From Luteolibacter sp. (lineage in GTDB: Bacteria > Verrucomicrobiota > Verrucomicrobiia > Verrucomicrobiales > Akkermansiaceae), in contig JAUYNL010000108.1 of NCBI GenBank assembly GCA_030696085.1, positions 1-63,079 of the forward strand: a stretch of 63,079 nucleotides of DNA, in the 5' to 3' direction. A program made the position numbers and the translations under genes. The notes below the pieces were generated by a model. The model did no database searches. It worked only from the letters and a program-made list of their open reading frames with translations, and was not told the origin of the DNA. Positions 34,908 through 44,707 of this stretch are shown one piece after another (positions within the stretch are counted from its first letter, which is position 1; every line of letters begins with the position of its first letter).

Positions 34908-36131
34908 ATGAGCCGTTTGGAAGGAAAAGTACTCGTGGCACAAGGTGGCGGCCCCACCCATGTGATCAACCAAAGTGTGGTGGGCGTCGCCCTCGAAGCC
35001 CGCAAGTTCACCCAGGTGAGTGCCGTTTACGGGGCCGTCCATGGCGTGCGGGGCATCGTGGAGGAAAACTTCGTGGATCTGACCCGCGAGACGACCCACA
35101 ATCTCGAACAAGTGGGGAACACGCCGTCCTCGGGACTGCTCTCCACCCGTGACAAGCCGGACGTGGAATACTGCGCCCGCATGTTCAAGGTGATGCAGGC
35201 CCATGACGTCCGCTACTTCTTCTACGTCGGCGGCAACGACTCCTCGGACACGGTGCGCATCGTCAACGAGCAGGCGAAGGAGGCGAATTACGATCTGCGC
35301 GCGATCCATATCCCCAAGACCATCGACAACGACCTGATGGAAAACGACCACTGCCCGGGATTCGGCTCCGCCGCGCGCTATGTGGCGCAGTCATTCATGG
35401 GCGCGAACCTCGACAACCGCGCGCTCAGGGGCATCTACATCGGGGTGATCATGGGACGCCACGCCGGCTTCCTCACCGCCGCCTCCGCGATGGCCCGGAA
35501 ATACACCGATGACGGCCCACACCTCGTTTACGTGCCGGAGCGCGCGTTCGACACCGACAAATTCCTCGCCGACGTGGACCGGATTTACGCGAAACACGGA
35601 TTGTGCACGATCGCCGTGTCCGAGGGGATTTCCGACAAGGATCACACGCCGATGATCACGAAGCTGATGGGGGTGGAGGAACGCGACGCCCACGGCAACG
35701 TGCAGCTTTCCGGCACCGGCGCGCTCGGCGACCTGCTCTCCCAGACGATCAAGGACGGCCTCAACATCAAACGCGTGCGTTCCGACACCTTCGGCTACCT
35801 GCAGCGCGCCTTCATCGGCTGCCGCTCGGATCGCGACGCCCGCGAAGCCCGCGAGGTCGGCGAAAAAGCCGTGCAGTTCGCCATGTGGGACGATGTCGAT
35901 GGCTCGGTGGTCATCCGCCGCCCGGTGCTCGACTACGGCGTGGATTACGAATTGGTGCCGATCTCGCTGGTGGCCGGCAAGACCCGCCACATGCCCGATG
36001 AGTTCATCAATGCGGATGGCAACGGAGTGACCCCCTCATTCCATGCCTACTGTCGCCCGCTGCTCGGCTCCGGCCTGCCGGAGCCTCACCGCCTGCGCGC
36101 GCCGCTGGTGCCGAAGATCCTGCACAAATAA
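34908..36131 (+). CDS. pfp: Phosphofructokinase, PPi-dependent type
   Basis: 407 residues from ATG 34908. It phosphorylates fructose-6-phosphate. The motifs KTIDNDL (rather than G-T-I-D-N-D) and GGNDSSDT at the phosphoryl-donor loop point to pyrophosphate as donor. The substrate loop is IMGRHAGFLTAASAMAR. It begins QGGGPTHVINQSVVG in place of the ATP-type G-G-D-x-P-G-x-N. PPi-dependent enzymes are reversible and widespread in this phylum. The upstream 54 bp of the open frame are dropped because the GGG-loop should lie near the N-terminus. It converges with sucD. Confidence 0.9.
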   Translation: MSRLEGKVLVAQGGGPTHVINQSVVGVALEARKFTQVSAVYGAVHGVRGIVEENFVDLTRETTHNLEQVGNTPSSGLLSTRDKPDVEYCARMFKVMQAHDVRYFFYVGGNDSSDTVRIVNEQAKEANYDLRAIHIPKTIDNDLMENDHCPGFGSAARYVAQSFMGANLDNRALRGIYIGVIMGRHAGFLTAASAMARKYTDDGPHLVYVPERAFDTDKFLADVDRIYAKHGLCTIAVSEGISDKDHTPMITKLMGVEERDAHGNVQLSGTGALGDLLSQTIKDGLNIKRVRSDTFGYLQRAFIGCRSDRDAREAREVGEKAVQFAMWDDVDGSVVIRRPVLDYGVDYELVPISLVAGKTRHMPDEFINADGNGVTPSFHAYCRPLLGSGLPEPHRLRAPLVPKILHK

Positions 36132-36300
36132 GTGTTGGCCTCCAGGGCGAATACGTCCCGCTTCATTCCGGCCCGATCTCGCATGAGTCGATGGAAAGGC
36201 TCCCATCGGATATCATTTCGGAAACGATCCCTCGCTTTTCTCCTGCACGCGGCGGCAGGATTTCGTCCGCGCGCCGCATGGTATCACGGGCTGGGCGCCC

Positions 36301-37197
36301 TTACCTGCCCCAACGCTCCAGCAAGGTGCTGGCCATCACGCCGGGCGTCTCCGCCACGGCGATGCCGCACTCGGCGAGGATCTTCTTCTTCGCCTGGGCG
36401 GTGTCCTCCTCGCCGCCGACGATGGCGCCGGCATGCCCCATGCGGCGTCCTGGAGGCGCGGTGGCTCCGGCGATGAATCCGGCGATGGGCTTCCTACAGT
36501 TTTCCTTCGCCCAGCGCGCGGCCTCGACCTCGGCATTGCCGCCGATCTCGCCAATCATGATGATGGCTTCGGTTTCCGGATCCTTGTTGAACAATTCCAG
36601 CACATCCAGATGCGAGGTGCCATTGATCGGATCTCCGCCGATGCCGACACAGGTGCTCTGGCCGTAGCCGAGCTGCGTGAGCTGCCAGACCGCCTCGTAG
36701 GTGAGCGTGCCGGAGCGCGAAACCACGCCGACGTTTCCGCGCTTGTGGATGTATCCGGGGGCGATGCCGATGCGGCATCCGCCGTGGCTTTTCCCGCCAT
36801 ATCCGGGAGTGACGAGCCCCGGGCAGTTAGGGCCGATCAGCCGGGATTTTGATCCGGCGAGCATGGCCTTGACCCGCATCATGTCCATGACCGGAATGCC
36901 TTCGGTGATGCAGACGATGATTTCCACGCCGGCATCCGCAGCTTCAAGAATGGCATCCGCGGCAAAGGCGGGCGGCACGAAAATCGCGGATGCGGTGGCG
37001 CCGGTTTCCCGAACCGCCTCGCCCACCGTGTCGAAAATCGGCACCGTATCCGCAAACATCTGGCCGCCCTTGGTGGGGGTGACGCCACCCACGATCCGGG
37101 TGCCGTAGTCGAGTGAAAGCTGGGTGTGGCGCGCGCCGAAGCTGCCGGTGATGCCCTGAACGAGGACCTTGGTGTTTTCGTCGATGAGAATGGACAT
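36301..37197 (-). CDS. sucD: Succinyl-CoA ligase alpha subunit
   Basis: 298 residues. The phosphohistidine loop is GHAGAIVGG (about residues 240-248), the CoA-binding Rossmann part begins [21 protein letters not shown], and [11 protein letters not shown] is conserved. With SucC it converts succinyl-CoA to succinate with substrate-level phosphorylation in the TCA cycle. It follows sucC by 42 bp. In the spacer, a short direct repeat of GTGATCA occurs. Confidence 0.96.
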   Translation of the reverse strand: MSILIDENTKVLVQGITGSFGARHTQLSLDYGTRIVGGVTPTKGGQMFADTVPIFDTVGEAVRETGATASAIFVPPAFAADAILEAADAGVEIIVCITEGIPVMDMMRVKAMLAGSKSRLIGPNCPGLVTPGYGGKSHGGCRIGIAPGYIHKRGNVGVVSRSGTLTYEAVWQLTQLGYGQSTCVGIGGDPINGTSHLDVLELFNKDPETEAIIMIGEIGGNAEVEAARWAKENCRKPIAGFIAGATAPPGRRMGHAGAIVGGEEDTAQAKKKILAECGIAVAETPGVMASTLLERWGR

Positions 37198-37239
37198 TTT
37201 AAGAAGTGGTGAGTGATCAGTGATCAGTGCTCAAAAGAG

Positions 37240-38418
37240 TTATTGAACCGCGGCGACGATCTTCCTGGCACCGTCATCCATGCCGTCCGCGGAGACGATG
37301 TTGAGGCCGGAGGCGGCGAGCGTGGCCTTGCCGGCCTCCACGTTGTTGCCTTCGAGACGCACGACGAGGGGAATCGCAAGGCCGGTTTCCCTGGCGGCGG
37401 CGACGACGCCTTCGGCGACGACATTGCAATCCATGATGCCGCCGAAAATGTTGATGAAGATGCCCTTCACGTTAGGGTCTCCGAGAATGATCTTGAAGGC
37501 GGCGCAAACCTGGTCCTTGGAGGCTCCACCGCCGACATCGAGGAAGTTCGCGGGATCCCCGCCGTGGTGCTTGATGATGTCCATGGTGGCCATGGCGAGG
37601 CCCGCGCCATTCACGAGGCAGGCGATGTTTCCATCCAGGCCGATGTAGTTGAGATCATATACGGATGCGGCCACCTCGCGCGGATCCTCCTCGTCCTTGT
37701 CGCGCATGGCCTGGATTTCCGGATGACGGTAAAGCGCGTTGTCATCGAAGTTGAACTTCGCATCCAGCGCATAGACGTGGTCGTCGGTGGTGATGACCAC
37801 CGGGTTGATCTCGACCATCGAGCAATCGCAGTCGATGAAGAGTTTGTAGAGCGAGTGGAGCAGGCGTCCGAACTGGCGGGCAGTGGTCCTGAGGCCGAGG
37901 GTCTGGCAGAGCTTGCGCACCTGATAGGCCTGCAGGCCGGCGAGTGGATTGACGAACTCGCGGAGGATTTTCTCCGGGGTTTTCGCCGCGACTTCCTCGA
38001 TGTCCATGCCACCCTCGGTGGAAACGATGATGACCGGCTGGCAGGACTGGCGGTCGAGCAGGATGGCAAGGTAGAGCTCGCGATGAATGGAGACGGATTC
38101 GGTGACCATCACCTTGCGCACGAGGCGTCCGGCCTCGCCGGTTTGTTTGGTCACGAGCACCTCGCCGAGCATCCTGGATGCCACCTCACGGGCGGCCTCG
38201 GCGGATTCGACCAGATGCACGCCACCCTTGAAGCCGTTCTTGAAGACCCCCTTGCCGCGACCGCCGGCGTGGACCTGGGCCTTGACGACGAGGTTTTTGA
38301 CAGCCAGCCACTTGGCGGCGTCGTAGGCTTCCTTGGGAGTGGAGGCGACCTTCCCCTTGGGGCTGGGCACGCCGAAGCGGTCGAAAAGTTCCTTGGCCTG
38401 GTATTCGTGGATGTTCAT
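37240..38418 (-). CDS. sucC: Succinyl-CoA ligase beta subunit
   Basis: 392 residues. The ATP-grasp domain starts [20 protein letters not shown], followed by [16 protein letters not shown]. The C-terminal ligase-CoA domain ends in a typical [24 protein letters not shown] region. Length and position match SucC. It precedes sucD as in most bacteria, forming a two-gene operon. Confidence 0.97.
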   Translation of the reverse strand: MNIHEYQAKELFDRFGVPSPKGKVASTPKEAYDAAKWLAVKNLVVKAQVHAGGRGKGVFKNGFKGGVHLVESAEAAREVASRMLGEVLVTKQTGEAGRLVRKVMVTESVSIHRELYLAILLDRQSCQPVIIVSTEGGMDIEEVAAKTPEKILREFVNPLAGLQAYQVRKLCQTLGLRTTARQFGRLLHSLYKLFIDCDCSMVEINPVVITTDDHVYALDAKFNFDDNALYRHPEIQAMRDKDEEDPREVAASVYDLNYIGLDGNIACLVNGAGLAMATMDIIKHHGGDPANFLDVGGGASKDQVCAAFKIILGDPNVKGIFINIFGGIMDCNVVAEGVVAAARETGLAIPLVVRLEGNNVEAGKATLAASGLNIVSADGMDDGARKIVAAVQ

Positions 38419-38551
38419 GTGGAGGAGAATCGATGGGCGAAGCTGCGGACAACCGCGCGGACCCTATTTCCCCCCGCCGCGTCCGGTCAAGGCATCGTCC
38501 GCGAAAAATCCGGCGCGGAGAAGAATGAGGGGGAGATGCGCCCGGGCTGGA

Positions 38552-39019
38552 TCAGCCTGCGATGCGGGCTTCGAGTTCCGGGGTCCAGAGTTGGGAGACG
38601 ATGGCTTCCTGGGCGGATTCCATGGTTTTGCGTTCATCCGCATCGGCATCCTCATGGCCTGCGAGATGGAGCAGTCCGTGGATGAGGTAGCGGAGGATTT
38701 CGCGGGCGAGAGGTTCACCGAATTCGTCGGCCTGGCGGCGGGCGACTTCCGCGCCGATGACGATTTCGCCGTGATGGAAGGTGATGACGTCGGTGGGGCC
38801 TGCGATGTCCATGAAATCGAGGTGGACGCGGGAGCTGGTTGCGTCATCGACGAGGGCGACTTCGAGGGTGGCGAGGTGGTGGAGGGGTGAGTCCGCAGTG
38901 GCGGCGCGAGCGAGCGCGAGCGCGGCGGCGTGATGGGCCACGTCCTCCAGGGCGGTGAGCCAGTTTTCAGGGATATCGGTGGTTTCCTGATGGTTGCCGA
39001 TGATGACTTCGAGCGACAT
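38552..39019 (-). CDS. ybeY: Endoribonuclease YbeY
   Basis: 155 residues. The zinc motif is H-x3-H-x4-GH-type: IHGLLHLAGHEDADA (three His). Upstream is ITFHHGEIVIGAEVAR, a YbeY hallmark. YbeY takes part in 16S rRNA 3'-end maturation and ribosome quality control. The usual G-Y-D-H ending of the zinc motif reads GHED here. It directly follows the 7TM-HD gene, a common bacterial order that also links it to phoH, which is not in the window. Confidence 0.92.
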   Translation of the reverse strand: MSLEVIIGNHQETTDIPENWLTALEDVAHHAAALALARAATADSPLHHLATLEVALVDDATSSRVHLDFMDIAGPTDVITFHHGEIVIGAEVARRQADEFGEPLAREILRYLIHGLLHLAGHEDADADERKTMESAQEAIVSQLWTPELEARIAG

Positions 39020-39048
39020 GGGGACGTGCGTTTGGAGGGGAGAAAATT

Positions 39049-40704
39049 TCAGGATTCGCGGGGCTGGGGGACCACGCGGTCGCTGCGGCGGCTGCTGCGC
39101 TCAGGGGCCGCCCGCCTGGGCACGGCGCTGGAGCTCTCATCGTCTTTCGGATAGTCGATGCGGCTGTGCAGCATGCTGCGCAGGGTGCTGGAGAAGCTGT
39201 CCTTGACGATGGCGAGCTCTCGGAGGGTGAGCGGACAGTCATCGAGCTGGCCGTCCTGGATTTTCTGGCGGATCAGATCATCCACCAGCGAGCGGATTCT
39301 GGCGGGGGTGGGTTTGTGCAGGGTGCGGGATGCGCTTTCGATGGTGTCGGCGAGGGAGATGATGCCGCTTTCGCGGGTGCTGGGGCGCGGGCCGGGGTAG
39401 CGGAAATTTTTTTCTTCGATACTGGGCAGGTCTTCCGGGTTTTCGAGGCCGCGGCCCACCTTTTCGAGTTCGAGTTTTTTCTGCTCGCGGGCCTTGTGGT
39501 AGAAGTAGGCGACGAGGGAATCACCATGATGCTCCTGGATCACATCGATGATGCGGGGGTTGAGCTTGTGTTTGACGGCCAGATCGACGCCATCCTTGAC
39601 GTGGGCGATGATGATGAGGGTGCTCATCGTCGGCGTGAGGGTTTCGTGGGGATTTTCGGCTCCATCGTTCTGATTTTCGATGAAGTAGCCGGGTTTTTTG
39701 AGTTTTCCGACATCGTGGAAATACGAGCAAACGCGGCACATCGGGGCATTGGCGCCGATTTTTTCGGCGGCCGCTTCCGAGAGGGCGGCGACGACGAGGC
39801 TGTGGTGGAAGGTTCCCGGGGACTCAAGCTGCATCTGGCGCAGCAGCTTGTGGTTGAGATCGCTGAGCTCCAGCCAACTGATGTCGGTGGTGAGGTGGAA
39901 CACGCCTTCAAAAACGGGCAGCAGTCCGCTGATGAGCAGAGCGGTGAAGACGGCGGTACCAAAGGCGGCGGCGCTGCCGGTGCCGAGCACTTGCAGGCGG
40001 TCCATGGCTCCTGGGCCGAAGCAGGCGGCGATATCGAGGCTGCCGAGCAGCAAGCCGAGCAGCAGGGTGACGGCACCCACGTAGATGCCGGCTTGCAGGA
40101 GTTGCAGGCGTTTGCGCACTTCGTGGGCAAGCAGCACGCTGGTCACCCCGGCGACCAGGCTGAGGATCATATAAGGGAGCGCCTCGCCCTGGGGTGCGAA
40201 AAGACAGCCGATGAGGGTGACGAATACGGCGGAGAACGCGCCGACGGCGCGGCCGAGCAGGACACCGTGGAGCATGGGAGCCAGCGCGAAAGGCACGAAG
40301 AAGAAGCGGTACACTTCAGGAATGTGGCCGGCATTCACCAGACCCATGACGATGCGCAGCAGGGCGAGATGGATGAGCAGGCCGCCCAGCACCAGCACTA
40401 CGCGGCTATTGCGGCGGCAGGATGTTTGCAGGCTCACCTGAAACATCAGGATGGCCGCCACTGAGATGATGAAGCCGTAGATCGCTCCTTTCAACGGGTC
40501 ATTGGCGAAGGAGGTGTCCGCGGAGGACTTGAGCACCATGACTCCGCAGCTTACGGCGAAGGTCGCATAGAGCGTGAATTTCACCCACAGGCTGTCCTCC
40601 AAGACCTGAATGACCGGATTTTCGCTGTGAATCCGACGTTTTTTTCCAGACGAAAGGCCTTGTTGGGCCAAGCGCCAGCGTTTGATGGCATCCAAAAATC
40701 CCAC
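39049..40704 (-). CDS. pgpH: 7TM-HD (PgpH-like) cyclic-di-AMP phosphodiesterase
   Basis: 551 residues from a GTG at 40704. The N-terminal region has about seven TM helices (from about residue 35 to 265). It is followed by an HD domain with the metal ligands in SPGTFHHSLVVAAL and CRVCSYFHDVGKLKKPGYF, then IDVIQEHHGDSLVAYFY and a C-terminal helix bundle. Compared with full PgpH (700+ residues) the extracellular 7TMR-HDED sensor is absent or much reduced. It would hydrolyse c-di-AMP at the membrane. It lies 29 bp upstream of ybeY. A long plus-strand open frame opposite it is an artefact. Confidence 0.9.
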   Translation of the reverse strand: MGFLDAIKRWRLAQQGLSSGKKRRIHSENPVIQVLEDSLWVKFTLYATFAVSCGVMVLKSSADTSFANDPLKGAIYGFIISVAAILMFQVSLQTSCRRNSRVVLVLGGLLIHLALLRIVMGLVNAGHIPEVYRFFFVPFALAPMLHGVLLGRAVGAFSAVFVTLIGCLFAPQGEALPYMILSLVAGVTSVLLAHEVRKRLQLLQAGIYVGAVTLLLGLLLGSLDIAACFGPGAMDRLQVLGTGSAAAFGTAVFTALLISGLLPVFEGVFHLTTDISWLELSDLNHKLLRQMQLESPGTFHHSLVVAALSEAAAEKIGANAPMCRVCSYFHDVGKLKKPGYFIENQNDGAENPHETLTPTMSTLIIIAHVKDGVDLAVKHKLNPRIIDVIQEHHGDSLVAYFYHKAREQKKLELEKVGRGLENPEDLPSIEEKNFRYPGPRPSTRESGIISLADTIESASRTLHKPTPARIRSLVDDLIRQKIQDGQLDDCPLTLRELAIVKDSFSSTLRSMLHSRIDYPKDDESSSAVPRRAAPERSSRRSDRVVPQPRES

Positions 40705-40883
40705 TGCGATGAAGCGATCGGTTAGTCGGACAGATCCCGTATCGGGCGGCTGCCGGTCGGGACGCTAGCGGCCGCCACGGCCATTTGCAACCCGCAAATC
40801 CACCCGCAAATCCAGCTTCGTGGTTGGAGTGCATGGCTGGCTCCCGGTTCTGCGGAGTTCCGGGCTTTCAGCCGGGGATTTTC

Positions 40884-41474
40884 TCAAAAAACGAGCTCAT
40901 CCATGGCGACATCGTGCGCTTCGGGAAAGGTGTCGGCGACAATCTGGAACGGGAAACACACGCCGGTTTTCACGGCACCGGGCCGGGCAAGGGCGAGCAT
41001 CCGGTCATAAAAGCCGCGGCCGCGGCCCAGGCGGCCGCCGCGCTTGTCGAAGGCGAGGCCGGGGCAGAGAAAGGCGTCGATTTCTTGGACCGGCGCGCGC
41101 GGAAGGGCCGCCAGCGGCTCGCGCACGCCGAACGAGCCTGGAACCAGATCGGCGGCCGGATTTTCCACCCGGTGAAACGACAGCTCATCGTTGATCGCGC
41201 GCGGATAGAGCCAGCAGCGCTGCGGGTGGCGGGCGATGAATTCCGAGAGCTCTGCCTCGCCGGGAAGCGCGGCGAATACGGCGATGCTCCGCAAGTCCGG
41301 GTGGCGGGCCAGCCACGTTTCCAGAGCCGCGAGGATCGCCCGGGAATCCGGGATGTTGTCGCGCAGCAAGCGCCGCATGGTCAAGCGGAGGCGCGTTTTC
41401 GGATCGATGGAGTCGGGAAATGCCACTTGCAAGCGGGAGGAGGCGTTCCCATGCTTATTCCTGGTGAAGGGCAT
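40884..41474 (-). CDS. 5-formyltetrahydrofolate cyclo-ligase
   Basis: 196 residues from ATG 41474. The N-terminal K/R-L-R helix (KTRLRLTMRRLLRDNI) and the ATP/folate motif PGLAFDKRGGRLGRGRGFYDR are typical of the family, which recycles 5-formyl-THF into 5,10-methenyl-THF. The first 20 residues are extra compared with most family members, so an internal start is possible. With ATG 41474 it would overlap the divergent downstream-of-signal gene by about 11 nt, which slightly favours a later start. Confidence 0.85.
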   Translation of the reverse strand: MPFTRNKHGNASSRLQVAFPDSIDPKTRLRLTMRRLLRDNIPDSRAILAALETWLARHPDLRSIAVFAALPGEAELSEFIARHPQRCWLYPRAINDELSFHRVENPAADLVPGSFGVREPLAALPRAPVQEIDAFLCPGLAFDKRGGRLGRGRGFYDRMLALARPGAVKTGVCFPFQIVADTFPEAHDVAMDELVF

Positions 41475-42024
41475 CTGGCAAGCGGCGATGAGTTGTTACT
41501 TGGGCATGGTGGCTCTCCATGCGGCGGAGGCACCGAAGGCGTTCACCTGGGATCCGCCGAAAGTAGTGCGCGGACTCTTCACGCGGGAGCTGGGCATGCT
41601 CGATTCGGAGCGCGAGGAATACGCCACCAATCTGGCCATCATCGCCGCCAACCAAGTGGCCGTTTCAAAAGCCTCGCCGCAATCTCTGGCGGATGCCCGC
41701 CGGATGCTGGCACTCGCGCTGCATCTTTCGCCGCGCAACAAACGGGCGTTGGTGGCGAGCTTTCAGCTTTCCAAAGGTGTGCTGCCCGAACGTGCGGAGG
41801 GAAATTACGGCACGCAGGCGTTCGCCCGCCTGCTTTTCACTCGCGGCCAGCTTCTCGAAAAACAGGGCGGCGCGGAGGACGTCGCGCTCGCCCGCATCTT
41901 CATCCAGCTCGCCGCCTCCATGGATCCCAGGAACGAGGACGCCATCTATGCCAGCGAGATCCACCGCATCGATCATGGCGGGGTGGATTGGAGCGGCATC
42001 ACGGATGCCGGGAAAAAGCCCTGA
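41464..42024 (+). CDS. Exported protein of unknown function, possibly TPR-like
   Basis: 186 residues from a GTG at 41464, selected because it yields a signal peptide (AAMSCYLGMVALHAAEA). The mature region starts APKAFTWDPPKVVRG and continues as helices: TRELGMLDSEREEYATNLAI, QSLADARRMLALALHLSPRN, and LARIFIQLAASMDPRNEDAI. Those look like TPR pairs, so it may be a small envelope scaffold. The longer frame upstream is antisense to the cyclo-ligase gene. The gene is 14 bp upstream of the CYTH gene. Confidence 0.65.
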   Translation: MKGIWQAAMSCYLGMVALHAAEAPKAFTWDPPKVVRGLFTRELGMLDSEREEYATNLAIIAANQVAVSKASPQSLADARRMLALALHLSPRNKRALVASFQLSKGVLPERAEGNYGTQAFARLLFTRGQLLEKQGGAEDVALARIFIQLAASMDPRNEDAIYASEIHRIDHGGVDWSGITDAGKKP

Positions 42025-42038
42025 CTCATTTTCCAACC

Positions 42039-42533
42039 ATGGCCTCGGAAATCGAACGCAAATTTCTCGTCAGTGATGATGCGTGGAACGACGGTTCGCC
42101 CGGCGTCCGCATCGCCCAAGGCTACCTCTCGCTGGACCCGGAGCGCAGCGTGCGCGTGCGCCTCGCCGGGGAAAACGCCTGGATCACCGTGAAGGGCCGC
42201 ACGCAGGGACTCACCCGCGCGGAATACGAGTATCCGATCCCGCCGGCCGACGCGCGCGATCTGTTGGAGATCTGCCTGCCATCCGTGATCGATAAAACGC
42301 GGCATCGCATCCAATCCGGCGGGCATGTCTGGGAGATCGATGTCTTCCACGGCGCCAACGAGGGCCTGGTGATCGCCGAGGTGGAACTCGATGACGAATC
42401 GGCATCCCCGGAACTTCCGCCGTGGCTGGGAGCCGAGGTTTCATCGGACTTCCGTTACTTCAACGCGAGCCTCGCAGTCACGCCGTTCTCGCAATTCCAA
42501 GTGGAGCGCGCGCATGCACCCTCTCAGGCCTAA
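42039..42533 (+). CDS. CYTH-domain (triphosphate tunnel) protein
   Basis: 164 residues. It starts with the signature EIERKFLV and continues with alternating charged strands (RVRLAGENAWITVKG, YEYPIPPADARDLL, VWEIDVFHGANEGLVIAEVELDDE) that build the tunnel fold. Such proteins hydrolyse inorganic triphosphate or nucleotide triphosphates. The gene's 3' end overlaps the sulfotransferase gene by 20 nt. The upstream open frame to 40785 is antisense to the cyclo-ligase gene. Confidence 0.9.
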   Translation: MASEIERKFLVSDDAWNDGSPGVRIAQGYLSLDPERSVRVRLAGENAWITVKGRTQGLTRAEYEYPIPPADARDLLEICLPSVIDKTRHRIQSGGHVWEIDVFHGANEGLVIAEVELDDESASPELPPWLGAEVSSDFRYFNASLAVTPFSQFQVERAHAPSQA

Positions 42534-43476
42534 CTTCTTCATCGTGGGCGCACCCAAATGCGGGACCACCGCGCTGTATCATGCCCTGAGACAGCATCCC
42601 GAGGTGTTCCTGCCGCATTCCGGAAATCCGGGTTCATACTGGCTTTACAAGGAACCGATGTTTTTTTCAGACGACCTGGGAATCGAGGAGTGGATCCGCA
42701 TCGGCAGGCTGGAGGATTATCTGGCACTCTTCGCCGGGGCCGGGAATGCCAGGCGAGTCGGGGAGGCGTCCGCGCTCTATCTGTTTTCGCGGAACGCTCC
42801 TGAGAGGATCCGGGACTTCGCCGGGGACGATTGCCGGATCATCATCATGCTGCGTCCGCCGGTCGATTGGATGCGCTCGTGGCATCATGATTGCCTGCGC
42901 TACGCCCACGAATCGATCGGCGATTTCGGCAAGGCCCTGGCAGCCGAGCCCTCGCGCGAACAGGGAACCGCCCTGCCGGCCCATTTCGGGTTCAAAGGCT
43001 GCCTCTGCTACCGCAAGGCCGCGCGTTTCTCCGATCATGTGAAACGATATCTGGATGTTTTCGGGCGGGAGCGTGTCCACATCGTGTTGATGGAGGATCT
43101 CAACCGCGAGCCCGCACGGGTTTTGCGCGAGATCGCCGGATTTCTCGGGATTTCCACCGCGTTCAGTCCGGACATCGCCAGACAAAACGATTCGAGCGCC
43201 CTCTGCCTGACCCACCTCTGGGAGGCACGCTTGAGTCGGAAACTTCATGGCAGTCCCTTTCTGGACCGGATGCTGGATTTTTTCCCATCGGCACCGGCGA
43301 GACTCTATCACCGCGCCGCGCTGCGGCTGCTGCCACCGCTTTCCGACAAAAAACTCGAGCCCGCCCTGCACAGGCGGCTTATCGGGGAATTCAGGCCGGA
43401 AGTGGACAAACTCGCGGACCTGCTGGGGCGCGATCTTTCCCACTGGAATGAAATGCCCATGCGGCAGCTCGGCTGA
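42514..43476 (+). CDS. Sulfotransferase family protein
   Basis: 320 residues from ATG 42514. The PAPS 5'-phosphosulfate-binding loop is FFIVGAPKCGTTALYHALRQ, and the 3'-phosphate loop is probably DDCRIIIMLRPPVDWMRSWH. It resembles heparan-type/NodH-like carbohydrate sulfotransferases. The target is likely a glycan or lipid; no sulfate-activation genes are in the window. It overlaps the CYTH gene by 20 nt and so is co-translated with it. Confidence 0.85.
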   Translation: MHPLRPNFFIVGAPKCGTTALYHALRQHPEVFLPHSGNPGSYWLYKEPMFFSDDLGIEEWIRIGRLEDYLALFAGAGNARRVGEASALYLFSRNAPERIRDFAGDDCRIIIMLRPPVDWMRSWHHDCLRYAHESIGDFGKALAAEPSREQGTALPAHFGFKGCLCYRKAARFSDHVKRYLDVFGRERVHIVLMEDLNREPARVLREIAGFLGISTAFSPDIARQNDSSALCLTHLWEARLSRKLHGSPFLDRMLDFFPSAPARLYHRAALRLLPPLSDKKLEPALHRRLIGEFRPEVDKLADLLGRDLSHWNEMPMRQLG

Positions 43477-43572
43477 AGCACGGCGTTGCATGGCCGGGGA
43501 AAACACCATTCCCGCGCTGTGCGCGATGCCAAGTCGAGACTCCCGGGGGCCGCATCCGCTGCCAGAGCCTGC

Positions 43573-44337
43573 TCAAGCCCTGATTCGTGCAACATAGCGC
43601 GCGACGGCATCACGAGTGATTTGGGCGATGTCCGCCTCGGGTTTCGCGAAGGGCGGGACAAACCAAGGATAGGAGCCGAGCAGATCGGTAACGACGGCGA
43701 CTTCGCCATCGCAGGTGTGATCCCCGCAACCGATGCCGATGGTGGGCACGGCGAGCGAGCGGGTGAGCAGCCGCGCGGTTTCCGGAATGATGGATTCGAA
43801 GACGATGGCGGATACGCCGGCATCCATGAGCGCCTCGGCCCCCTCGCGGATGGCCCCGGCCTGTTCGGGGGTTTTGCCTTTTTTGCGATAAGCGCCCTCC
43901 TCCAGGATGCGCTGCGGCAGCATGCCGAGGTGGCCGATGACGGGGATGCCGGCGGCGGTGATGGCGCGGACTTTTTCCGCCTGGCGGATGCCGCCTTCGA
44001 GTTTCACCGCTTCGGCCCCGGCAGCCACGAGCTGGCGGGCGGTCTCCAGCGCCTCGGCGGGACTGCCGTAAGTGTGGATCGGCAGATCGCCGATAACGAG
44101 CGCCCGCGGCTTGGCGCGTGCCACGGCGGCCACATGGTGGAGCATGTGGGCGAGGGTGACGTGGGTGGTATCGGGAAATCCAAGCACCACCATGCCCAGC
44201 GAGTCGCCAACGAGCAGGATCTCGACGCCGGATTCATCCAGCAGGCGCGCGGTGGGATAGTCGTAGGCGGTGAGCGCGGTGATCGGCCGGCCACCTTTGC
44301 GGGCCCTGAGAAGATCGGCTTTTTGCAGGGCGTTCAC
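43573..44337 (-). CDS. panB: 3-methyl-2-oxobutanoate hydroxymethyltransferase
   Basis: 254 residues from a GTG at 44337. PanB makes ketopantoate for pantothenate and CoA. The motifs are ITALTAYDYPTARLLDE, ILLVGDSLGMVVLGFPDT, AVKLEGG, the GHLGMLPQ loop, and GIGCGDHTCDGEVAVVTDLLG. The open frame continues upstream through the tRNA-Glu gene, so the real start must be after it; the GTG at 44337 places MNALQKADLL at the expected N-terminus. Confidence 0.9.
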   Translation of the reverse strand: MNALQKADLLRARKGGRPITALTAYDYPTARLLDESGVEILLVGDSLGMVVLGFPDTTHVTLAHMLHHVAAVARAKPRALVIGDLPIHTYGSPAEALETARQLVAAGAEAVKLEGGIRQAEKVRAITAAGIPVIGHLGMLPQRILEEGAYRKKGKTPEQAGAIREGAEALMDAGVSAIVFESIIPETARLLTRSLAVPTIGIGCGDHTCDGEVAVVTDLLGSYPWFVPPFAKPEADIAQITRDAVARYVARIRA

Positions 44338-44373
44338 GGCGGCGGATGTCGGATAGGCTGCTGATCTGAAACC

Positions 44374-44393
44374 AAAAAGCCCCCGCTTGGGGC
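44374..44393 (-). terminator. Rho-independent terminator after tRNA-Glu
   Basis: On the minus strand the sequence reads as a GCCCC-AAGC-GGGGGC hairpin followed by five T residues. It is about 17 nt past the tRNA CCA end, in the direction of tRNA transcription, and before panB. Confidence 0.8.
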
Positions 44394-44409
44394 GGAGGCC
44401 GGTAAACGA

Positions 44410-44484
44410 TGGCGACCCGTAAGGGAGTCGAACCCTTCTTGCCAGGATGAAAACCTGGAGTCCTAACCGATAGACGAACGGGTC
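44410..44484 (-). tRNA. tRNA-Glu (UUC)
   Basis: The reverse complement folds as a cloverleaf: acceptor stem GACCCGU/ACGGGUC, D-arm containing GGUUAGGAC, anticodon stem CCAGG/CCUGG with loop UUUUCAU (anticodon UUC) and T-arm AAGGG-UUCGACU-CCCUU. The discriminator is G and CCA is encoded. The gene lies between panB and the divergent HTH gene; a terminator hairpin follows. Confidence 0.95.
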
Positions 44485-44707
44485 GTTGGTCGCGGTTCGG
44501 GCGGAAAAGAACGCGACCCCACCGGATTTGGCAAGGACTATTTTGGTGAAATCGTGATCGGCCCCGCGCAGTCCCCGCATCAGGGAGAAAGCCAATCACA
44601 GATGGACAGGATGAACGTGGATGGATTCATCACCATTGGATTCATCCCGATAGTTGCAGGTGCTTTGCGGGCTTTTCAGGTGGGGCGGCATCTGCCAGCC
44701 TCGGGGC

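Noticed and set aside
36132..36300. Possible small gene in the gap between pfp and sucD
   Set aside because: The frames here extend into sucD antisense and show no start with family-like sequence; it is a convergent intergenic stretch.
37198..37239. Short direct repeat GTGATCA between sucC and sucD as a regulatory site
   Set aside because: Only two short copies in a 42-bp intra-operon spacer; no dyad or known operator pattern.
39166..40464. Plus-strand open frame (432 codons) opposite the 7TM-HD gene
   Set aside because: Antisense of a well-supported gene with HD and TM features; composition is Gly/Glu/Asp-biased and featureless.
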